A stretch of DNA of 33,060 bases from Planctomycetota bacterium (GTDB taxonomy: Bacteria > Planctomycetota > Brocadiia > JAADGH01): the NCBI GenBank assembly GCA_013152475.1, contig JAADGH010000004.1, positions 1 through 33,060 on the forward strand, read 5' to 3'. Position 1 is the first letter of the stretch; each line of letters begins with the position of its first letter. Below are positions 1 to 7,799 of the stretch, one piece after another. The notes under the pieces are model-generated. The model searched no databases and was not told the origin of the DNA. It saw only the letters and a program-made list of their open reading frames with translations. A program made the translations under genes and the position numbers.

Positions 1-607
1 GGCCTTTGGGTTGATCGCGCGGGCGACCAGGCGCGCGCCGAGCAGCTCGGCGATGCACATGACGATGCAGCCGGCCGTGGTGACCGGCGCGCTTGTTCGT
101 GTTGGACATGAGCAGCTCGGCCGACTCGATGGCTTCGACGCGCTGGTCGATCTCGGAGTTGACCACGGGCGTGCCGATGGAGCGGACCTCCGGGATCGCG
201 TCGCCGAGGCGGATCATCTGGATGGTCTCGTCGCGCGTGGCGGCGCGGCGCTCGTCCTTCTCCCAGTCGTAGAGGAAGAAGCAGACCTCGCCGATGCCCA
301 TCTGGTATTCCTTGGGCACGGCAACGGGAGTGTCCTCCGGCTCGGGGCGCAGCTCGCAATCGACCGTCTCCTCGATGAGCCCCTGCGGGAAGCGGGCGAT
401 CATCTCGTCCTCGTCCACCTTCGCGCCGAAGGCCTTCACCTTCTCGATGATTCGCTTGCTGTAGATTTTGAAGCCGGTGCGTTCGAGGACTTGCCACGCC
501 GCGCGGTTGAGTCGGATCAGGTCGTCATCGCTGCCGATCTTCAGTCGGCCGGTGACGGGAAGGGCGAGCGCGCCTTCCGCAACAAACTCGTCAACGTAGT
601 CGGTCAT
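1..607 (-). CDS. Trimethylamine methyltransferase (MttB) family protein, N-terminal part, apparent frameshift
   Basis: The gene starts at ATG 607 after an AAGGG-type ribosome site and runs off the left edge, so about 200 of the usual 470-500 residues are visible. The N-terminus (LIRLNRAAWQVLERTGFKI, then IIEKVKAFGAKVDEDE) and the later stretch RLGDAIPEVRSIGTP...SAELLMSNTNK fit the MttB family, which demethylates methylamines or betaines onto a corrinoid protein. In the start frame the sequence decays after NTNKRA, near position 86. Shifting by one base restores a convincing continuation (VTTAGCIVMCIAELLG, then ARLVARAINPKA) to the window edge. The break therefore lies at about 82-94 and is either a sequencing or assembly error or a real inactivating indel. 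No in-frame amber codon is visible, but the usual pyrrolysine site would lie outside the window, so substrate cannot be judged. Confidence 0.72.
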   Translation of the reverse strand, partial: MTDYVDEFVAEGALALPVTGRLKIGSDDDLIRLNRAAWQVLERTGFKIYSKRIIEKVKAFGAKVDEDEMIARFPQGLIEETVDCELRPEPEDTPVAVPKEYQMGIGEVCFFLYDWEKDERRAATRDETIQMIRLGDAIPEVRSIGTPVVNSEIDQRVEAIESAELLMSNTNKRAGHHGRLHRHVHRRAARRAPGRPRDQPKG

Positions 608-653
608 TCCTTACCCTTCTCAACTAACAACGGACCGAAGGGATGCGCTGCCT

Positions 654-684
654 TTTATAGTAGAGCTATCGCCTGGCAAATCAA
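654..684 (-). promoter_or_regulatory. Possible sigma70-type promoter for the MttB-family gene
   Basis: On the minus strand a TTGATT box (684-679) is followed after 19 bases by TATAAA (659-654), about 45 bases upstream of the ATG at 607. The hexamers are reasonable but the spacer is long, so this is only a candidate. Confidence 0.35.
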
Positions 685-985
685 GAGGAAAACTCAACGC
701 GTGCGCCATGATGCAACAGCCGTTCTCGTCCTCTGTTTCAAACTGATTCATATGCCGGCCGACGATATTTCGTCAATGCGATTATTCCCAAATGCGTAAT
801 CACATAACTGGTTTCACAACAGAGAGTTACGACGCCATCCGGATTTCAAAAACCATGCGCGCGCGACCGGCATGGGCTTTGCTTTCTGCTTCCGTGTCAC
901 CCGACTTGCCACTTCCGCGTGTGTGAATGAGTTTGGATTTGAGTGCCTGCCCCGCTGTCACTCTACCCTTACCTCGTCGTCTGCT
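685..985. other. Intergenic region without a recognisable gene
   Basis: This lies between the divergent MttB-family gene and the small zinc-ribbon gene. The open frames crossing it have no ribosome site and no recognisable protein pattern. I see no RNA gene and no convincing plus-strand promoter, although the promoter for the gene at 999 should lie here. Confidence 0.5.
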
Positions 986-998
986 GGAGGATCAGAGT

Positions 999-1232
999 AT
1001 GTGGTTTTTCAGGCGAAAGAACCATGGGGCGAACAAGACCGGCGCGAACCCGTATTTTGTCGGCAATGCGCGGTCCGAGGGACTGACGTTGAAGTGCATC
1101 TGGTGCGGCAAACGGATCGACATGTTCGTCGGCCCGAAGATCAAGGGCACGATCTACGGCCTTTGCCTTGAGTGCCGGACGACGGTGCTTGCCGCGCGAT
1201 CGCGCTTCAACCCGCAGCAGGCCGGAGCATAA
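999..1232 (+). CDS. Small CxxC...CxxC zinc-ribbon protein, function unknown
   Basis: This 77-residue protein starts at ATG 999, placed 8 bases after a strong GGAGG at 986-990. The open frame extends further upstream, but only this start has a ribosome site. Two cysteine pairs, C33-IW-C36 and C56-LE-C59, are separated by 19 residues containing KRIDMFVGPKIKG. This is the pattern of a compact zinc ribbon. The N-terminus is basic (MWFFRRKNHG) and there is no membrane segment or signal peptide. A hairpin terminator follows at 1354. Such small ribbons can bind nucleic acid or act as protein adaptors, but nothing here shows which, and I do not recognise a named family. Confidence 0.68.
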   Translation: MWFFRRKNHGANKTGANPYFVGNARSEGLTLKCIWCGKRIDMFVGPKIKGTIYGLCLECRTTVLAARSRFNPQQAGA

Positions 1233-1353
1233 CGCATCGGCCTGCCGCCGGAGGGACAGTCGCAAATGCGAATTTATATAGAATGAGGAATCACCGCCCG
1301 TCTTTCTCCTGTACCGAATCGGGAGGACTCACCCAGGACGCTCCTCTCTATCA

Positions 1354-1388
1354 GGCAGCCGGCCTTTGGGGCCGACTGCCTTTTCTTT
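1354..1388 (+). terminator. Rho-independent terminator
   Basis: An 11-position stem (GGCAGCCGGCC with GGCCGACTGCC, one C-A mismatch) closes a five-base loop and is followed directly by TTTTCTTT. It lies about 120 bases after the zinc-ribbon gene and 28 bases before the exporter gene, so it should separate the two transcripts or attenuate read-through. Confidence 0.7.
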
Positions 1389-1415
1389 CACTTGTGGCCG
1401 TGATATGATGAAGTC

Positions 1416-2108
1416 ATGAAGGACCTCATGAACACAAAAGGCGGCATATTCGTCAGCGCCTTCGGCATTGGCCTGAGCGGGGCGATGATGCCCGGCCCCG
1501 TGCTCGCGGCGACGATCTCCGCCGCGACGTACCGGGGCTTCTGGGCCGGGCCGCTGGTTGTGCTCGGTCATGGCATCCTTGAACTGTTGCTCGTCGCCGC
1601 GGTCGTTCTCGGCCTCGGACGGGTGCTCGAACGCAGGGACGTCTTCGCCGCCATTGGCGTCATCGGTGGGGCGGCGCTGCTGTGGATGGGCGCGGGGATG
1701 ATGGCCGACGCGGCGAACATAACATTGCACGTCGATCCCGAACGCACACCGGATTGGCTGATTCGCCATCCCATCGCGGCGGGGCTGGTCCTGAGCGCCG
1801 CGAATCCGTACTTCACCTTCTGGTGGGCGACGATCGGCTTGACCTACATCACCCGGACCCGCGTGCTCGGTCGGGCGGCGACGGCGACCTTCTGCACCGG
1901 GCACATCCTATCCGACCTCGTATGGTACAGCTTCATCTCGCTGGGCATCGCTCTCGGCACGCGATTCATTACCGACGCCGCACTCCAGAACATGATCCGC
2001 GTGTGCGCCGTGCTCCTGATCGGCTTCGGCGTCTACTTCGCCGTGAGCGGGGTGATGAAACTGCGGCGAAAGCCAGAGGCCGCGGAAATGACGAATGCTG
2101 AACACTGA
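1416..2108 (+). CDS. LysE/RhtB-type exporter family membrane protein
   Basis: A 230-residue inner-membrane protein with about six hydrophobic segments, the size and layout of LysE-type amino-acid exporters. The N-terminus FGIGLSGAMMPGPVLAATIS carries the family's hallmark first helix ending in a PGP motif. A second typical patch, AAGLVLSAANPYFTFWWA, corresponds to the conserved NP...FW region of the family. The protein ends in a short basic tail (KLRRKPEAAE). Starts at 1416 and 1431 are both possible, and neither has a strong ribosome site. A TATATAGAAT stretch at 1275-1284 could be a -10 element, but the terminator at 1354 lies between it and the gene. Family members export amino acids or related small molecules by proton antiport; the substrate cannot be read from the sequence. 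Confidence 0.85.
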   Translation: MKDLMNTKGGIFVSAFGIGLSGAMMPGPVLAATISAATYRGFWAGPLVVLGHGILELLLVAAVVLGLGRVLERRDVFAAIGVIGGAALLWMGAGMMADAANITLHVDPERTPDWLIRHPIAAGLVLSAANPYFTFWWATIGLTYITRTRVLGRAATATFCTGHILSDLVWYSFISLGIALGTRFITDAALQNMIRVCAVLLIGFGVYFAVSGVMKLRRKPEAAEMTNAEH

Positions 2109-2112
2109 AAGA

Positions 2113-2143
2113 TGAATGTCGAAGTCTATTACTTCTTCATTCA
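2113..2143. terminator. Imperfect hairpin between convergent genes
   Basis: TGAATGTCGAAGT and ACTTCTTCATTCA can pair over 13 positions with two mismatches around a CTATT loop. It lies between the ends of the plus-strand exporter and the minus-strand gene that stops at 2177, so it could serve as a weak bidirectional terminator. There is no long T-run. Confidence 0.35.
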
Positions 2144-2176
2144 ACGTTCATAATTCAACATTCATCATTCATTCTG

Positions 2177-3268
2177 CTACCGAGGAATCAGCCCCTTCTT
2201 AACGGCCAACCAGTAGTCCCATTCCAGCGAACAGAGCGAGACGGAGTTGCCGTGCGTGCCGGGGTCGGTCGCCATGAGGATATCCTTCAGCGGCTGCACA
2301 ATCTCCTTCGATGCCTCGCCGTCGCCGGAGAGAAGGATCGTGGTAATCCCCTCGATGGGATTGCGGAAGGTCTTCACGGTTTCCTTCTTGCCTCCGCTGT
2401 CCACATAGTCGCGATAGGCGGGAACCTGTTTCCGGCAGTGCCGTACGCAACTGGCAAAGCCTTCCTCGTAGACCTTGCGTACCTCGGGCCGCTCTTCCGT
2501 CTCCACAAGCATATGGAGACTTAGCGCGCTCTGCACCAGGACCCATGCGTTGTAGTCGGGGAATTTGCGGCAGGTTTCGAGCCGAGGCTTCTTCATTTGT
2601 TCGTAGACGTCGAACCAGTGTTTGTCGCCGGTGAGCCTCCATCCGACCAACAGAAACGACAGGAGGCGCTCCGAGCGTGTGGGCCGAACGCTGCTCAGGT
2701 GGCCGAATTTCGTTGGCGTCTTGCCGTCGGAGTCGAGGATGGTGAACTTGTGCCGCTCCAGCCGCGTCAGGCAGTCGGCGTAGACCTTGCGGACTTGCTC
2801 CTTCTCCGCATCGGTCGCGATGGCGCTCCCGTAGTACCGCCAGAGGCCATAGAGCAGACCGGTGTATTGATCGACGGAGGGTGCGCCGAGAAATCCCTTG
2901 CCGTCGGGCTTTGCGCCCCGGGCGATGAACCCCGGCTCGGCGCAGGTGGCGTTGAGCAGAAGGCCGCCGAATATCTTCCGCGCCTCCTCAGCATGGTCGG
3001 GGGACTTCGTCACATCAAACCGATCCACCATGGCCGCCAGGTACATCCCGCCGGAGAGGGACGTGTCCTCCAGCTCCGAGCCCCATGGCGACCCACCCGT
3101 CCCCCGCACGCGGGTGCGCACGACGTGGGTTTTGGGGTGGACGAACTTACCCCAGATCACCTTGTGCAGGTTCTCGGCCTTTTTCGCCACCTCACCTCCG
3201 TCAGCGACCACAGTGGCCGCGATGGCGAGCAAGAGGACATATGCAATTCCGAAGTCGGTTGTGGCCAT
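2177..3268 (-). CDS. Exported alpha-helical (possible alpha/alpha-toroid) protein of unknown function
   Basis: A 363-residue protein starting at ATG 3268, with GGAAG 8 bases upstream. The N-terminus has a hydrophobic run (IAYVLLLAIAATVVA) that reads as a signal peptide cleaved before DGGEVAKK, so the protein should be periplasmic or secreted. The rest is mostly helical, with regularly spaced aromatic and glycine motifs: SGGMYLAAMVDRFD, then PSVDQYTGLLYGLWRYYG, then SERLLSFLLVGWRLTGDKHWFDVYEQM. This layout resembles the alpha/alpha toroids of several glycoside hydrolases and polysaccharide lyases. I cannot match a specific family or identify catalytic residues, so a carbohydrate role is only a guess. 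It is convergent with the LysE-type gene, and about 300 bases separate it from the HEAT gene upstream. Confidence 0.75.
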   Translation of the reverse strand: MATTDFGIAYVLLLAIAATVVADGGEVAKKAENLHKVIWGKFVHPKTHVVRTRVRGTGGSPWGSELEDTSLSGGMYLAAMVDRFDVTKSPDHAEEARKIFGGLLLNATCAEPGFIARGAKPDGKGFLGAPSVDQYTGLLYGLWRYYGSAIATDAEKEQVRKVYADCLTRLERHKFTILDSDGKTPTKFGHLSSVRPTRSERLLSFLLVGWRLTGDKHWFDVYEQMKKPRLETCRKFPDYNAWVLVQSALSLHMLVETEERPEVRKVYEEGFASCVRHCRKQVPAYRDYVDSGGKKETVKTFRNPIEGITTILLSGDGEASKEIVQPLKDILMATDPGTHGNSVSLCSLEWDYWLAVKKGLIPR

Positions 3269-3568
3269 ATCTATGTCTTCCTTATTTTTGCGATTTCGAT
3301 GGGTGCGTACAGGTACCCGCTTCGGCGCTCGTTTTCAATGGCTTTCGGGTCAAAACAAAGGCCAGACCTTTATAACACATTGGTAATACATCGATTGAGA
3401 CTCAACTGTTTACATCGTATCCAACGGGGGCCGCAATGGGTCTGGTTCCTCTGTGCTGTGTCAATATCCAAGTTGCAACATATGTAGTCATAGGCTGTTA
3501 AGAATACCTGGTACATCCTGTGCCATGCGCTGCGTCCGAATTGTAAGCCTTGGGGAGGATGGGTACGC
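3269..3568. other. Intergenic region, 300 bases, no gene recognised
   Basis: It separates two minus-strand genes for exported proteins. The part near 3365-3425 is richer in A and T than its surroundings, as expected for a promoter of the 3268 gene, but I could not find a well-spaced pair of hexamers. No hairpin terminator for the HEAT gene was evident just after its stop. Confidence 0.45.
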
Positions 3569-6241
3569 TCAGCCCTTTTTCTGGTTCGTTTTGGGTTTTG
3601 GGGGCGCCTTCGCTGGAGCGGATGGGGCCGGTTTTTTCGGTTGGGGGACCTTGGGGTTTGGTTTTGGCGCGGCCTTCCGTTTTGCTTCAGCGGCTGGCTT
3701 GCCCCCCGGCTTTTTTTTGTTCGCGGAGGCGGGCTTCGGTTTCGCTTTGGGTGTCGGTTTGGCAGCGGGGGCCTCCGTCGCCTTCTTGGCCGAGGTGTTC
3801 TTGCTGCTCTTTTTGGCCTTTGCTGCCGGGGGGGCAGGTTTCTTGGGTTCGCGTTGCTTGCGCGGCCTGGGGTTCAGGCCTTGCTGGGTGAGCCATCGGC
3901 GCCATTTCTGGATCGTCTTCTCGTTGGCTTCGGGTGTGGGCGCGGGCAGGGGGCCAAAGTCCTCGCCGGTCATTTCCGTCAGCGCGTCGGCGGCGCGGGT
4001 CACGGTGCTGGCGGTCGGGTCGTCGAGGCAGGCCACCAGCGCGGGCAAGCTCGACCTGCTCTTTTTGTTCTTCAATAAATTGATGAAGGATCGCTTCCCG
4101 TAGGAATACGCCGCCTCCGGGTCGGCCACGTACTCCTCCATGAACTCGTACGTCTTCTCATGGCCCAGGCTCGACAAGGCATTGATCGCATAGTAGCGCG
4201 TCTGCGGTCCGGCGGCGGACACGGCGAGCTTCTCATAGATCTTCACAATCTCCGGCTTGCGGAAGCGGGCATAGTGGAAGAAGAGCAGGAGCATGTACTG
4301 ATCGGCATCGTTCTCGATTTTCTGCAGCAGTTCCAGCAGCACGGGTCGGGCGGGGCTGTTCCAGATGGTGTCGAGGGCCTTCGCCGCCGGGAGTCGAAGC
4401 TCGTCGTAGCCGATGATGCTGCAGAGGTAGTAAACGACATTGTAGGCGTTCGGCGGGTTCCAGTAGACCTCCGCGCGGCTGAGGAGCTGCTCCGCCTGCT
4501 TCCGGGCGGTCTTGTCCCGAAGCGTCGGCAGCAGATCGCGAATCTGCTCCACCGCCGGGGTAACGGCGATGCGGCAGATGGCGTGCGCGGCGCAGCGTTT
4601 TATGTCGGCATGTTCGTCGGACTTCAGCGCCATTACTTTTAGCGCCGGTATGGCGACCGGATCGGCCAACGCGCCGAGGGCGACGCACATCACCTTCTTC
4701 GTCGGATAGTCGTTGGCCTGCAAGAGCATGGCGGCGAAAAGCTTGGCCGAGTCTTTGTCCCCAAGGAGGGCCAGCGCCTCGGCGGCGTTCTTGACGGTCA
4801 GCTCTTCGGCGCTGGATCGGTAGTTCTTGGCGATTTCGAGGATCATCTCCCGCAGCAGTTGCGGCGCATCCACCTTGACTTTGCCGCTCTTGAGAATCTC
4901 CACCGCGACGGAGATCACACCAAAATGCTTGGCGTTCCCGATCGTGTCGCGCAGCGATGCGATGGCTTTCTCGTTCCCGCCCGACAGCAGGTTCTGGATC
5001 GTCACGTTCAGTGCCGCATCGCCCAGGACCTTGTTGCGCTGCCGGAGCAGGTAGACGGCCCGGAGCTTCAGCCGCGACTCGTCGTCGCTTGCCGTGGCCA
5101 GTTCCATGAGCGCCTCGTTCACCTGCGGCGCCTCCTTCTCCTTGAGCGCATCGAAGGCGATAAGGCGGAGCTTCATATCGTCCCGGGCATCGAGGAGAAC
5201 ATCGCGAAGCCCCTGGACGGCGGCGGGGTCGTCGATGCTCGACAGTATGGCGAGGGCGGCCGTTCGCGTGGTGGTGTTCAGGCCGAGCCGCGCCAGCTTG
5301 GCGTAGACGGCGACGGCTGTCTTGTCACCCGATTTGCGGAGCGTCTCCGTGGCGATCTGCTGCATCTTTTCGTCTTCTGTGCTGAGCGCGATCTTCCCCA
5401 GGGCCTCCACGGCGGCCTTGTCATCGGAGCTGTTGGTCAGGCACTTGATCGCCCGGAGGCGGAGGTCTTTCTCCTGCTTCGGGTCAAGGGCGACCTTCAG
5501 CAGGACATCCGTCTGCAGCGGCATGCCCTTGCGCGGCATCAGCTCGACCGCCTTGATCCGTGTCTCCAGGTCCACTTTCTCGTTATCGGCGATGGATGCC
5601 AGCGCTGCGGAGCCGATGAGCTGTCCGAGGCTGGCCAGGGCATAGGCGGCGTTGATCCGCGCGTTGAGGTCACTCTTCCGCTGGGCGAGTTCGGTGCAAA
5701 AATGAATCAGGGGTTCCTTTCCCACGCCCGTTGTCGATAGGGCGTTCACTACATACCGCGCCGCTGCGGGGTTCCTGGCGCTCCAGAGGATGCCGAAGAG
5801 CAGGGCCGGGGCATTCTCGCGTTCCATGGTGGCGATGGCGCTGACGGCGGACGAGATGATGCTCGTGTTCTCCTTCTCCTCACACGCCAGCTTGACGAGG
5901 ACGGGGATGGCTTTCTTGGCGTCGAGGTCGGCGAGCTGTTGCATGGCCTGGCTTCGCAGGCCGGCGCTGCGCTTTGGGCTGAGGGCCACCTCCACCAGGC
6001 GGTTGTAGAGCTTCGGGTCGATCTTTGCGCCGGCGGTCTCAACGGGCGCCTTCTCGATCTTGGCGATGTCGTTCTTTTTGAGGAGGATGTAGCCGTATGG
6101 GGTGAGGATGCCGATCTTGCCCTCGATCTCGGCCGTCTGGCCGGTCAGACGGTCACCGTTTTTGAGCGTGACCGTGTCGGCCGATGCGATGCCTGCGGCA
6201 AGCAACGCTGCACACCAGAGCCAAACGATGGGCCGTCGCAT
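3569..6241 (-). CDS. Exported HEAT-repeat protein with a Lys/Pro/Ala-rich C-terminal tail
   Basis: The chosen start is ATG 6241, with GGAG nine bases upstream, giving 890 residues; an in-frame TTG at 6256 would add five. Residues 1-22 are a signal peptide (MRRPIVWLWCAALLAAGIASA). Next comes a small beta domain (VTLKNGDRLTGQTAEIEGKI, then GILTPYGYILLKKNDIAKIE). From about residue 70 to 780 there are many HEAT-like helical repeats with patterns such as ALADPVAIPALKVMAL and IPVLVKLACEE. The last 90 or so residues are almost only K, P, A, S and T, like a histone H1 tail. HEAT arrays are protein-interaction scaffolds, and the basic tail could bind an acidic polymer such as peptidoglycan, LPS or nucleic acid. 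The gene has its own extended -10 promoter. No enzyme domain is visible. Confidence 0.85.
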   Translation of the reverse strand: MRRPIVWLWCAALLAAGIASADTVTLKNGDRLTGQTAEIEGKIGILTPYGYILLKKNDIAKIEKAPVETAGAKIDPKLYNRLVEVALSPKRSAGLRSQAMQQLADLDAKKAIPVLVKLACEEKENTSIISSAVSAIATMERENAPALLFGILWSARNPAAARYVVNALSTTGVGKEPLIHFCTELAQRKSDLNARINAAYALASLGQLIGSAALASIADNEKVDLETRIKAVELMPRKGMPLQTDVLLKVALDPKQEKDLRLRAIKCLTNSSDDKAAVEALGKIALSTEDEKMQQIATETLRKSGDKTAVAVYAKLARLGLNTTTRTAALAILSSIDDPAAVQGLRDVLLDARDDMKLRLIAFDALKEKEAPQVNEALMELATASDDESRLKLRAVYLLRQRNKVLGDAALNVTIQNLLSGGNEKAIASLRDTIGNAKHFGVISVAVEILKSGKVKVDAPQLLREMILEIAKNYRSSAEELTVKNAAEALALLGDKDSAKLFAAMLLQANDYPTKKVMCVALGALADPVAIPALKVMALKSDEHADIKRCAAHAICRIAVTPAVEQIRDLLPTLRDKTARKQAEQLLSRAEVYWNPPNAYNVVYYLCSIIGYDELRLPAAKALDTIWNSPARPVLLELLQKIENDADQYMLLLFFHYARFRKPEIVKIYEKLAVSAAGPQTRYYAINALSSLGHEKTYEFMEEYVADPEAAYSYGKRSFINLLKNKKSRSSLPALVACLDDPTASTVTRAADALTEMTGEDFGPLPAPTPEANEKTIQKWRRWLTQQGLNPRPRKQREPKKPAPPAAKAKKSSKNTSAKKATEAPAAKPTPKAKPKPASANKKKPGGKPAAEAKRKAAPKPNPKVPQPKKPAPSAPAKAPPKPKTNQKKG

Positions 6242-6254
6242 GTTGTTCTTCTCC
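6242..6254 (-). promoter_or_regulatory. Ribosome-binding site fixing the HEAT gene start
   Basis: GGAG (6254-6251 on the minus strand) lies nine bases before ATG 6241. The longer TTG reading would place this site inside the coding sequence, so ATG 6241 is preferred. Confidence 0.6.
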
Positions 6255-6288
6255 AACCGTCTTCGGTCCGTTCCACTGTGGGGGGGAC

Positions 6289-6297
6289 ATTATAGCA
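6289..6297 (-). promoter_or_regulatory. Extended -10 promoter for the HEAT-repeat gene
   Basis: The minus strand reads TGCTATAAT, a perfect -10 hexamer (6294-6289) with the TGn extension. The predicted transcript starts near 6282 and leaves a leader of about 40 bases. The -35 region is poor, which is usual for extended -10 promoters. Confidence 0.55.
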
Positions 6298-6348
6298 GAC
6301 GCCGATGGGGCACGAAAGGAATAATTCGCCCTCGGCTCAGGTCTGCAT

Positions 6349-7728
6349 TCACTTTGTCGGCAGGCGCGACACGTTCGCGAGGGTGGGGATGCGCCTCCCT
6401 TTGCGCCAGAAGTAGGCGCGCAGGCCGAGGCAGCTTGCTGAATTCGCGATCCACGAGTATTTTTTGAATGGCAGGAATCCGAGTCGTCTGAGGATGGATA
6501 GAGGTGAAAAGAAGCGGCCGAAGGCTGCCAACTGCAACTGCCTCAGGGTCTCTGCGGACATCTGCTTCGGCTCAAATACGACCGTGGATCCGTTGTACTT
6601 CGACCAGTCCTCCGTCAGGAGCCGCCCCTCTGATTTGAACTGGGCGTAGAGGGGGGTCCCCGGATAGGGCGTCAGAATGGGGTAGCAGGACATCACCAGT
6701 TTCGCCCGTTCGGCAAAAAGCACGGACTCGGCGCACGTTTTTGGGGTGTCGCTGTCAAAGCCGAAGAGAAAGGAGCCCCAGATCCCGATGGCGTGTGACT
6801 GGAATTTCCGAATGGCTCGAAGGTAATCTTTCGCTTTTGCGTAGCGCTTGCTGCCCTCGTCCAGCGCGTCCTGGGAGGTGCTCTCCAGGCCGAGGATGAG
6901 TCCCCGGCATCCGCTTCGCTTGGCCAGGTGGAGCAGCTCATCATCCTTCGCCATGAGGATGGTGGACTGCCCGGCCCATTGAATGCCGAGGGGGATGAGT
7001 GCGCGGAAGAATTCCTTCGCCCAGGGCGCGTCTCCGATCAGGTTATCGTCGGCGAAGATGAAGAACCGTCCGCCGGTGGATTTCATCTCGGCCACGATGT
7101 CTTCGATGGGGCGGGTGCGATAGCGCCGCCCGAAGATGGCATAGGTCGTGCAGAACCTGCACCGGTGCGGGCATCCGCGTGAAATTTGCACAGGGTTCGC
7201 AACCAGATACTCCTCTTTCGAGATCACGTCACGCCGCGGCGTGGCAATCGGCACGTTTCCCGCATCATCGGCCCGATAGATCTTCTGGAGACCATTGCTC
7301 TCCAGGTCCCGGAAGAACCTCGGCAACGTCGCCTCGGCTTCCCCCACGCAAACGCTGTCGGCGTGCAGGGCCGCCTCATCGGGGAGCGCCGAGGGATGGA
7401 TTCCGCCCATGACGACCTTCGCGCCGCGCTTGCGGAACTCGTCGGCTATCCAATAGGCGCGCCGCGCCGTGCAGGTCATGGAGGTGATGCCCACGACGTC
7501 GGCTTTCGCCTCAAAATCGACGGGGCGCACGCACTCGTCCACGATCTCAATGTCGTAGTTCTTGGGCGTCACGGCCGCGCAGATGCAAAGATTCAGGGGG
7601 GCAAAGATCGCCTTCCTTCTCCCCAGGGTCACGTCGCGCATCACCTCGGGCAGTACGATCGTGTTCAGAGAGCTTCGTGGGTTGATGTAAAGGGTTTTCA
7701 CCTTCGACTGATCTCTACGACGCGACAC
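6349..7728 (-). CDS. B12-binding-domain radical SAM protein, probable DUF4070-type C-terminus
   Basis: This 459-residue protein starts at GTG 7728; GTG 7701 (KTLYINPR) is an alternative. Residues 10-140 form a Rossmann-like B12-binding domain, with VVMGGIHPSALPDEA and VCVGEAEATLP as landmarks, although the classical DxHxxG cobalt-ligand motif is absent. The radical SAM core carries C186-PHR-C190-RF-C193, which binds a 4Fe-4S cluster and S-adenosylmethionine. The last 120 or so residues (LTPYPGTPLYAQF, then LLTEDWSKYNG) resemble the DUF4070 region of class-B enzymes such as the hopanoid methylases. It is the last gene of the probable operon with mlaD, mlaF and mlaE, which suggests a lipid or envelope substrate. 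The actual reaction cannot be predicted. Confidence 0.85.
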   Translation of the reverse strand: MSRRRDQSKVKTLYINPRSSLNTIVLPEVMRDVTLGRRKAIFAPLNLCICAAVTPKNYDIEIVDECVRPVDFEAKADVVGITSMTCTARRAYWIADEFRKRGAKVVMGGIHPSALPDEAALHADSVCVGEAEATLPRFFRDLESNGLQKIYRADDAGNVPIATPRRDVISKEEYLVANPVQISRGCPHRCRFCTTYAIFGRRYRTRPIEDIVAEMKSTGGRFFIFADDNLIGDAPWAKEFFRALIPLGIQWAGQSTILMAKDDELLHLAKRSGCRGLILGLESTSQDALDEGSKRYAKAKDYLRAIRKFQSHAIGIWGSFLFGFDSDTPKTCAESVLFAERAKLVMSCYPILTPYPGTPLYAQFKSEGRLLTEDWSKYNGSTVVFEPKQMSAETLRQLQLAAFGRFFSPLSILRRLGFLPFKKYSWIANSASCLGLRAYFWRKGRRIPTLANVSRLPTK

Positions 7729-7799
7729 CGCGCCTGGGCAACCGCGCGATGATCGCGTGTGGGGAACGAAATGGTCTGCTCTGCAACCTCTGATACGGC

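Noticed and set aside
11..799. 262-residue open frame on the plus strand
   Set aside because: It is antisense to the MttB-family gene, has no ribosome site and no recognisable protein pattern. The minus-strand reading has clear family motifs on both sides of the frameshift.
4160..5740. Several plus-strand open frames within the HEAT gene
   Set aside because: They are antisense to a continuous 890-residue repeat protein with a signal peptide, and their translations show no repeats or domains.
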